Program-made: the position numbers and the translations under genes | The notes under the pieces: generated by a model | The model's input: only the letters and a program-made list of their open reading frames with translations | The model's database searches: none | Told to the model about the DNA's origin: nothing | Shown here: positions 55,788 through 64,000 of the stretch, in pieces | How the letters are laid out: every line of letters begins with the position of its first letter | Position numbering within the stretch: the first letter of the stretch is position 1 | From: Tilletiopsis washingtonensis | Taxonomy: Eukaryota > Basidiomycota > Exobasidiomycetes > Entylomatales | Assembly (NCBI RefSeq): GCF_003144115.1 | Contig: NW_020312012.1 | Coordinates: forward strand, 295,442-359,441 | Direction: 5' to 3' | Length of the DNA: 64,000 nt

Positions 55788-58700
55788 ATGCCCGACGCTG
55801 CCCGCGCCTCCACTTCGCGTGCGCAGCGTGCTGGCAGCAGCAGCAGCGGCAGCGCCACCGCCCGTGCCCGCGTCCTGCGCTCGCGCAGCGCCAGCGGCTC
55901 GCACAGCGCCGAGCGCCAGCGCTGGTCGCTCTCGCCCAGCCAGCTCGACGAGCGCGACGAGGACGAGGACGACGAGGCCGAGCCGCCCGCCGTGGTGTCG
56001 GCAGCGGCCTCGACCACGGCCGGCACACCCTCGCCGCGCCCCGAGCCGCGCCCGGCGCGCCGCCAGATGCAGGCCGACGAGAGCGTCGAGTTCATTGAGG
56101 TCCGTCCGCCGAAGCGCCAGCGCCTCCGTGAGTCTGCCCGCGCCGCGCATACAGCTGCACCTCGCTGACACGCACGTGCGCCTCTGCCAGGCTCGCCCAG
56201 TGTGCAAGCTGCGGCCGGCAGCTCGCGCGCAGTGGCCAGCGTGGAGCCTATCAGCAACCGTGCGCGCTCGCGCAGCAATGGCCTCATGACGCTCGACGAG
56301 GAGAACCGGCTGGCCAGCGGTCTCTCGGGCCTCGCAACGCCGCTGCGCGGCAGCGTCTCGCCGGTGAAGACCACGTCGACGTCGCCCAAGGGCAAGGGCA
56401 AGGCAAGCGAGCAGCCGGCTGCCAACCCTGCCAATGTGCTTGAAGAGGCCGAGCCAATCTTGGAGGGATGTGAGTGGCGCATGACTCCTGTGCATTGCAT
56501 TCGCACGGCTGATGTGTCGCGCCACAGCCACGCCCGACCAGCTGCGAGCCGAGATGCTCTCGCTGCGCCACGAGCTCGCGTCGAAGAACGAGTTCATCGA
56601 GGCGACGCGCTCCACCGTCGACGCCACGCAGTCGGCCATGACGTGCCACGTGTGCTTCGATCTTGCCTGGCGCCCGCAGGTGCTGACGTGCGGCCACGTC
56701 TTCTGTGCACGCTGCCTGATCGACTGGTTCAAGAAGTGAGTCCTGCCTCGCATCTCTTTCGGCGGCATGCATCTGATGCACGTCGGACCCAGGCCGCTGC
56801 AGGACGAGCTCGGACCTCCGGCCCACATGCGCGGCGCCGAGCGCACGACGTACGAGAACCGCGCCACGCGCAAGCGCAAGAAGATCTGCCCGGGCTGTCG
56901 CGCACGCGTCATCAACCCGCCGATCGAGCTGTTCGCCGTCAAGGACCTGCTCGAGACGATCGACAAGGCCGTGCGCGCCGGACAGGGCCGCGGCGGCGAG
57001 GGCGAGGAGGAGCCCGACGCCGAGGCCAAGGGCGAGACGCTGCCCGCCGGCGCGGCGCTGTGGCAGAGTGAGTCTCGCGTCGCAGCCTGCTCGCCGTGCA
57101 TGCTGACAGTGCCGTGTGCAGACATCTTCTCGGACGGCCCGCCGCCGCCGCCGATCATCCATGACCTCGAGGACGGCGTGGACCGCTGTGGCGTCTGCAC
57201 GTCGGAGGTCGTCGGCGGTTACTGCCAGAATGCCGACTGGTGCGTCAGCGTGCTCATGCGTCTGGTGGTCGTACCACTGACGCCTCTCTCCTGCCACCAG
57301 CGGCCACTACTACTCGGAAGAAGACGACGGCGACGGCGACGACTTCGACGACGGACACTTTGAGCCTGTGAGGAACGTGCGCCGTCTTCCGGCGCGCAGA
57401 GGCGCAGGTGCCGCCTTTGCGATCCCCGAGATCAGGGCTCCAGCCGCTGCTGGTCAGCCTGGCTTCATGCGCGACGTGCAGCAGCGCGTGCAGGAAGCCA
57501 TGCAGAGGTTCCAGGCCGTGATGGCCGGCCAGGCGGAGCCGGCACGCGCGGCGCAAGCGCGCGTGCACGCAGCCAACGCGAGAGCGCAGGCAGCCAACGC
57601 GAGGGCGCAGGCAGCCAACGCGAGGGCGCAAGCAGCCCACGCCAGAGCAGATGCGATCAGAGCGAGAGCGCAAGCAGCTGGAGCAGTTGGAGCAAGAGCG
57701 CAAATGAACGCAGCAGCGGCCGGCGGCGCCGCAGAGGCGGTGCGGCGCCTGCCGTACGTCCGGGCAGCGGAACAGGTGGCAGAGGCGCGGCGCGCCGTGC
57801 GTCCTCAGCCGAGATTCGGCAACGGGCCCGCGGTCCGCTTCGACTTCGATCACTTCGCCCCGCCTCCGCTACCGCTGCCACCGCTGCCACCGCTGCCGCC
57901 GATGCCGCAGGCGCCACTGCCACCCCTCCTGCACCTGCCTGGCGCTCCCGGCGCTCTGCGCGCACGTCGTCGCGCCGAACGCGAGCAGCAGGCTGCGCTG
58001 GCTCCACGCGACGCTCGCCTTTTTGCCCGCGCCAACGCTGCTCGCTTTGCGGGCGCTGGCGCTGGCCCGCTGGCTGCGCCTCTGCCGCCCTTCTTTGCGC
58101 TGCCGCATGAGCTGCCCGTGGAGGTGGCAGCTGGCCCCGCAGCGCCGCGTCCTGCTGCACCTGCCGCCCCTGCCGCTCGAGACCATGCGCTGAGGCCCAT
58201 TCCGCCGCCGCAGGGAGCACACGAGTACCTGGCGAACCTGATGGGCGCGCACCACGGTCGCGCTGCGCCGGCTGGACGCCGCTATGATGATGTCGCAATC
58301 CTCACCGACAGCGAATCGGACGACAACTCCGTCGACGAGTATCTCGACGACGAGGATCGCCGCGACCACGAGGACTTCATCGTTGATTCTGGAGATGAAG
58401 ACGCCGACGACCAAGCCCGTCTCGCCCGCCATCGAGCACGTCTCGATCGTCGTCAAGCTGCGCGCGATCGTCGTGACATTGACCGCGCCCGTCGCGCAGC
58501 AGGCCGCGCGTGAGTTGACACGTCTGCAGCCAAGCATGATCCGAGCTGACCCTCGCGCTGCAGCAACGCGCCGATCGTCCTGGACTCGGACAGCTCGGAC
58601 GGCGAGGTGCAAGTTGCTGGCGAGGTACGCCGTCCCGCCATACTCCCGTCGTCTGATGAAGAGGATCTGAGCGACAGCTCTTCTGGCAGCCAGAGCGACT

Positions 58701-59251
58701 CGGATGACTCCGGCAGCGACGGCATCCGCGCTAATCGCGGCATGCTCATGCGCAGAGCACGTCTCGAGGACGTCGCCGACGCGGACGCTGATGCCGTGGA
58801 CGCCGACATCAACGCCGTCGACGGCTCTGACGGCTCGGACGCATCCAGCGACTCGCACAGCGAGGACCAATTCCACGACTCTGAGGAGGAAGCCGCGGAG
58901 CCGGCCAGACCTCGCCTCCGTGACGTGCGACAGGGCGTTGCCGCGCGTCTCGCGGCCTTGCAGGATACAGTGGACCGTATCCGGCGTCGTGTCCCTGAGA
59001 TGTCGGACGACTCGGGCAGTGCGGGATCTCTCTCATCGCACGAGTTCGACGACGAGGACGTGGGCACGCCTCCGCGCCGCCGCAGAGGCCGCCGCGCCGT
59101 TCGCGACAGCGAGGAGGACGATGACGACGATGACCAGAATTCCTACGACGAGGCGATGCTGAGCAGCGAGGAGGAGGCGCCGCTCTCGCCGCAATCGCGC
59201 AGGCGCATGCTCGCCGACGCGGCTGAGCGCCGCGCCCGTGCACAATCTTAG
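55788..59251 (+). CDS. RING-finger protein (probable E3 ubiquitin ligase), 7 exons, 1038 aa
   Basis: Exons are 55788-56127, 56191-56469, 56528-56735, 56793-57067, 57122-57239, 57301-58509 and 58564-59251. The N terminus is Ser/Arg-rich. A short helix (LRAEMLSLRHELASKNEFIE) precedes a C3HC4-type RING near residue 247-330: TCHVCFDLAWRPQVLTCGHV, FCARCLIDWF, then after a long insert KKICPGCRARVINPP. The second Cys pair is thus displaced by about 35 residues. A further Cys/His cluster follows (DRCGVCTSEVVGGYCQNADC then GHYYSEEDD), a possible extra zinc site. Residues about 475-505 are a 7-residue ARAQAAN repeat. The C-terminal half is Ala/Pro-rich and then strongly acidic (VLTDSESDD-like ILTDSESDDNSVDEY, VLDSDSSDGE, PSSDEEDLSDSSSGS), possibly including SUMO-interacting motifs. 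Substrate unknown. Introns are 54-63 nt. Confidence 0.88.
57570..57653 (+). repeat. 21-bp tandem repeat coding ARAQAAN heptapeptides
   Basis: Four consecutive 21-bp units start CAGCCAACGCGAG at 57570, 57591 and 57612, and a diverged one at 57633. They encode (QAANARA)n within exon 6 of the RING gene. A 7-residue period rich in Ala, Arg and Gln favours a helix. Confidence 0.9.
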
Positions 59252-59682
59252 TGAGGAGCGCCGGCGTGCGGCTCTTGCTCTACTCGGCATCGCGACCAGT
59301 CCGCCAGCAGTCTCCACTCCGCTCTTTCCCTTTCCATTCCCGCTTCCTGACCTGCGCTTCTCGATCATGACCCATCACCTATCTCTCGGCTACATCCCTT
59401 CCGCGCGCGCTCTCTCCATCGGTTCATTCCGCACACGTTACCCCCACGCTCGACCACACCATCATCCTGGCCTCTACTCATCACCACCCGCGACAACTGC
59501 ATCTGCCTCGTGACCTGGTGGGCGCATGCGTCGCGCGCGTCGCATAAGATTGAGCATCGGTTGTGTGATGGAAGGTGGAGGAGACATGCGTAGGAGTGCG
59601 AAGGCGAATGGATGAGAGCGGTCAGGGAGTCGGGTCGTTAGTGAGGGGTAGGGCGGAGCGGTAGGGCGGAGCGGGAGCGTCA
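59252..59682. other. Convergent 3' intergenic region
   Basis: These 431 nt lie between convergent stops. The sequence is pyrimidine-rich (TTTCCCTTTCCATTCCCGC) with moderate GC. I see no gene or repeat. Confidence 0.55.
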
Positions 59683-62600
59683 TCAACGACGGAGCAGCAG
59701 GCCGCTCGACGCGTTGGCATCTGCCTCTGCCAGACCCTCGCGCTCGGCGCGCTCGCGCCACAGCTCGCGCGACGAGTCGAAGGAGCAGTCGGCGGCGGTG
59801 ACGAGCAGCGCCTGGCGCTCGGCAGTGTCGGCGGCCGCGCCACTGGGACGGAAGCGGCGGGCAGCAGGGCTCGTCCACTTGCGCTCGTCGCGGCTGCTGC
59901 GCAGCTGGCGCGCCTTTGCGGCAGCCTGGAGGTGCGCGTCGGCGCCGAGGCCGGCCAGCGCCGTCGGGCGGACGAAGGAGGAGCCCTGAGTGCCTCCGAA
60001 GGGACGAGGACCGCTCTGCCCGGCGCCGGGCGCGTAGCTCGAGCGAGATGCGGTCGAGGCATCTGCCCGAATGCTGGAGCGGGCATCCTGCTTGCGCGGC
60101 GAGCGAGCCGGCGTGCGGGCAGCCGAGAGACGGGCATGCATGGTGTTGTCGTTCGAGACACGCGCGGCGCGTGCATTGACGGCAGCGACGATGTCGGCAG
60201 TGCTGACGGACGAGCGAGGAGCGGGCCGTCTCGCGGTGGCAGCCTTGAGGGGCGAGGGCGTTCTGTTGGCGGCAAACTTCGTCGCAAGCTGCGTTGGACG
60301 GCGACCGGGTGTCATTGCTGGCGGCGCTGGAGGCGGCGGCGGGGGTGCTGGCGCACGGACAGCTGGCGGCGGTGGCGGTGGCGGAGCTGGCGGAGGCACT
60401 TGTGCTCGAGCAGCTGGCACGAGCGGAACTGAGGGCCTCACGTGCGCAGAGCCTGGCTGCGAGACCCGCGAGGGTGTACCGATCTCTCGCATTGGGGGGC
60501 GTCGGACCTCTGTGCGAGCGGGCTGCACGACCACCTTGACCGGCGCCACGGCCGGACTTGCTGTGCGAGAGCCAAACACTGCGCCGCCTACCGTGCTCAG
60601 AAGCGCTGAGGCACGAGAGCGAATGTCGCTCGCCTCGACCGGCTTCGGCGCTTCCTGAGCCTCTCGGCGAGAGACCGGAAGGCGGGGATAGAGGTTCGCC
60701 TCAGGTCGACTCGTGACCTCCGAAGGTGCCTCCGTCGCAGCGCGGCTAGCGACTGGCGTCGAGTGTGCGCCCGTGCGGAAGGGCGTGCCGAAGTCGAGGC
60801 GGGCGTCCGGACGGCGCACGCTGCCGAAGCTCTGCTCGAGCGACACCTCGGGCGCGCCTTCGGTGAGCCCGCCGAGCTCGACCATCGCCAGCTCGGCGTC
60901 GGTCAGCGTGCCCGGGTACTTGCGCTGCAGCGAGATCAGGTAGCGTCGCTGCAGAGCGCCCATCTTGCAGCTGAACGACTTGCTGTGAGAGCAATGAGTG
61001 TGAGCTTCTGGCAGGCTACTTCGAGGGAACCGTACTCACGAGCTCCACTGTCCGTGGCACCGAGACGTCTTGATGCCGTGTGCCCGCAAGAAGACCTGCA
61101 CCACCTCTCCGCAGTCAAGGTCGAGCACAGCATCTGCACGAGCGGCAGCGCTGGCTGGCCCGCTCTCGGGCGCGCCTTCCTCACGCACATCGAGGCGGAT
61201 GGCCTCGACCAGCACGCGGTTGAGCGCAGCCCACGCCTTGACCGAGAAGTGATCGGCTTCGGGCTGCAGCTGACCATCCTTGACCGCAGCCGCGGAGAGA
61301 AGCTCGACACGGCTTGGCATTGTGCGAGGCGCTGGCGTCGCGGGAAAGGCACCCGGCACCAGCGGCGTCTGCGGCGGCAGAGACTGGTCGTGCGAGCGCA
61401 TCAACCGACGCTCGGACGGCGTGCGCGGCATTGGCTGCACTGCCTCGGCGAGCGCAGCCTCCTCGTCAGCGAGCAGGTCCGCCATCGTCGTGTCGCCTGC
61501 CACGCCCTCAGCAGCGCTGCCTAGGACGCTCGTGTTGTCAGAAAGGATGCGGCTGCTGCTCGGCGCAGCATCCGATGCGAGCAGAGTGCCGGTGGCGATG
61601 TAGCGGTGGTGCAGCTTGAGCACAGCGCTCGCGCGCGCGGCGGCGCGGGCGTCCAGCGAGGAGATCTCAATGATCGGTGTCTCGGCCTCCTGCAGGAGCA
61701 TCATGGCGCGCGCATGCACGGACGTCGAGAGCGAGGCGCTGACGTCGTCAATGTGGCTGCGCGAAGCCTCGGAACGCCTAGAGGCAAGGCGCTCCACCTG
61801 GATGGGCCTAGGCGCAGTATGCGAAGGCAGCGCTTCCTCGATGTCGCTGGCGTCCTCCACGCTCTCGTCGTGCATGCTGCCCGCACTGAGATCGTCTTGT
61901 GCGACCTGCTGTTGCTCCTCGCTGATCGAGTGCTCAGACAAGTCGTCGTGTGCGCTGGCGCTGCAATCAGAGCGCTCATCGTGCTCCACAGCGGGTGCCT
62001 CGCTGGAGCTCGCGACCTCGCTGATGTCGACCTCGCCGGCCTTGCCAGACTCATCCGACTCGGCCTCGGCCTCTTGCTGCTGCTGGTCTTCAGCATCGTC
62101 TCCGTCTGCGCTCTCCGCGAAGCTCTCCTCCATCGCTTCCTCTGAGACTTCCTCCGCGACCGAGTGCTCCTCCTCGTAGCGTGTGAGCTCGGCGCTGAGC
62201 TCGCGCTCATCTGCCGAGTCGTGGCTGATTTGGCGCCCTTCTTGTTCCGCGCTGCTGAGGTCCTCCTCGTCCTCCGAGCGGCCGTCGAGCTCCTCCTCGT
62301 TGTTCTCCAGGCTCAGCTCTTGGCCTGACTGCTCGAGCGCTTCCTCCTCAACGGGCTCGACCATGGACTCGTCTGACGCGGACTCGTCATCGTGGGTGAA
62401 GTCGATCGGACTCTGAGCACGCTGTCCCGGCTCCACGATAGCCTCGCTGATCTGCTCTTCCTCCTCCTCAGACTCTGCGTGACTTGCACTGGCGTCGTCG
62501 TCCTCTCCTTCGTACGCGACCGCGAGCTGTTCGCGCAGTGGAGTCGGCACGGGCGTGAGGCGCGGTGCAGGCGATGGCGAGCTGTCAGACTGCAGCGAGT

Positions 62601-64000
62601 TGCTGCTTGCCGAGCCGATCAGCTCGATCTCGTCGTCTTGCGGCAGGTCCTCGTCATCCTCGTCGAGGTACGAGTCGTCCTCGTCGTAGATCTGCTGCTG
62701 CTCCTCCTGCAGCTCCGAGACGCAGCTCGCCTCGCCGGCCTGCGAGCCGTGCTCCGAGTCGCTGAGCGCTGCGCTCGCGTCGCCGAGTGCGGCATCGGCA
62801 GAGTGCACCTCCGCAGCAAAGCTCTGCAGGTCCTCGTCCACCTCGTGCGAAGAGTTGTCGTCGAAAGAGGGGTCGTGCGCTTCCGCCTCCTCTGCCAGCA
62901 GCACGCTCCTGTCCTCGGCAGGGCCAGAGTGAGGCTCGCTCGAGGAGTGATGCTCGGACACCGCGCTGTCAGACACGTCAGCAGCGCTTTGCTGCGACTC
63001 ATCGCCTGCGCTGTGGGACAGCTCCGGCTCGGGGGACGGCTCAGGCGAAGGAGAGTCCTGCGCGCCGCCGTCCATGCCGAATGCATCGAAGCCGTCGTCG
63101 TAGCTTTCCTCGTGCTGCTGCTCCTCGTCGTGCCATGCATCATGACCCTGCGATCGCTCCGCCTCCTCCTCATCCTCTTCTTCAATCGCTCCTCGCGGTC
63201 CCGCCACTAGGCCCAGACTGGAGCCCTCGCCCACCTGCTCGCGGCCCCTCACGTCTGCAAACGTGTCGTCGTAGCCCGCCTCTGTCTCGTCGCCGCCGAC
63301 GCCGACCTCACGTTTGAGATACGGCGTCTGGCTAGTGCCAACGAGCAGAAGCGGGTCGTCTGAGGGCGAGCTTGGCGCATCAGGCCGGGCAGAGAGACGA
63401 GGCACGCGCTGAGGCGCCGGCGATGGCTTGGCACGCGCGACGGTGCGCAGCAGCGACGCTCGTCCCTTGGCTGCCTTGGCGGTGCGAGGCTGCGTCTGTG
63501 GCAGCACCTGCGAGATGGACGGCAGAGATGGCGGGGGCGTGGGCGAGGCCTTGCTGCTCTGTCGCCGCCGCGGCGCCGCGCTGGTGATCGGCGGCAGGAT
63601 GCGCACGGCGACGGGCGAGTGCAGCATCATGCGGTCCCATCCCCGCTCGCGCGCCTCGCGCACAAAGCTGTCGTCGCCGGCGTTGGCTTCTGCCTCGGCC
63701 GCAGCCGCAGCCTGCGATGCTCGGCCGCGTACTTGTGACTTGCCCGCCTTGACGGGCGTCGCCTCGCGCATGCTGAAGTCGCCGCTCGTGTCGGCCTCGT
63801 CGTCGTCTGCCGCGTCGACCGGCGGAAGCCAGTCTGCTGCTGACGGCACACGACGCGGCGTGGCACGAGCAAGGTGCCGTGGCGGTGTCGACGGCGCACG
63901 GCTGGTGCGCTTGCGCTCGCGCGGGTTGGGGCTCGTGTCGGCGCCGGGCTCCATGCTCGAGCGCAGCCGCGCCACGGCCGGTGAGGCAGCGGCTCGTGGC
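59683..64000 (-). CDS. Unknown highly acidic protein, at least 1404 aa, possibly 5'-partial
   Basis: Exons are (63954 or beyond)-61040 and 60982-59683. The frame is still open at the right edge, so the ATG at 63954 (MEPGADTSPNPRERKRTSRA) may not be the true start. The N-terminal 250 aa are basic and Pro-rich (TPPRHLARATPRRVPSAADW, ERGWDRMMLHSPVAVRILPP). Residues about 250-740 are extremely rich in Glu, Asp and Ser. A folded-looking block spans the intron: FSVKAWAALNRVLVEAIRLD, LDCGEVVQVFLRAHGIKTSR, then CKMGALQRRYLISLQRKYPG and LTDAELAMVELGGL. The C-terminal part is Ser/Ala/Arg-rich with two proline runs near 1200. The acid tract resembles chromatin- or nucleolus-associated proteins, but I cannot name a family. 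Confidence 0.8.

Noticed and set aside
1-64000. Mobile elements, virus-like elements, CRISPR arrays, centromere or telomere repeats
   Set aside because: I saw no reverse transcriptase, transposase, capsid or integrase reading, no long terminal or inverted repeats, and no satellite arrays; the repeats found are short and mostly inside host genes.

Overview
This is a gene-dense, GC-rich (about two-thirds G+C by eye) stretch of a nuclear fungal chromosome. The coding style points to a basidiomycete. Most of the 67 introns I can place are 40-85 nt, with GTGAG/GTGCG donors, CTGAC/CTCAC-like branch sites and CAG/TAG acceptors. The proteins carry long Ser/Ala/Pro-rich low-complexity inserts. A smut-related lineage (Ustilaginomycotina/Exobasidiomycetes) is my best guess from style, not from a database search. 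I see no transposon, virus-like element, CRISPR array, tRNA or rRNA gene.

Layout, left to right, with strand: formin (-, 1761-8698); WDR89-type WD40 protein (+, 9463-11027); large Ser-rich two-TM membrane protein (-, 11400-16298); karyogamy protein KAR5 (+, 17863-20282); NOC4 ribosome-biogenesis factor (-, 20413-22897); CAF-1 subunit p60/Cac2 (+, 24788-28006); secretory PNGase A-family amidase (-, 28254-30807); linker histone H1 (+, 32851-34598); coproporphyrinogen III oxidase (-, 35400-37149); small glycine-zipper/PQY-rich protein (+, 38148-39028); unknown Glu/Arg- and Asp-rich protein (-, 39369-43568); condensin subunit YCG1/Cnd3 (-, 45614-49290); unknown coiled-coil protein (+, 50991-53213); RACK1/Asc1 (-, 53706-55140); RING-finger protein (+, 55788-59251); unknown highly acidic protein (-, 59683 to the right edge). 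Every spliced model keeps one open frame across its junctions, and its summed exon length is divisible by three.

Neighbouring genes almost always alternate in strand, so the window is a chain of shared divergent promoters and convergent 3' ends rather than operons. Several products act on the nucleus and chromatin (KAR5, CAF-1 p60, H1, condensin) and on ribosomes (NOC4, RACK1, an intronic snoRNA). There is no sign that they form a co-regulated cluster.

The best hidden element is a U24-type C/D-box snoRNA in the second RACK1 intron. Its two rRNA-antisense segments are recognisable, and its host gene is the same as for snR24 in budding yeast. Other notable points are two consecutive microexons (15 and 14 nt) in the PNGase A gene, a cluster of four perfect palindromes upstream of WDR89, an unusually long 821-nt first intron in histone H1 with two alternating short motifs, and a perfect 45-bp tandem duplication in the condensin subunit's acidic tail.
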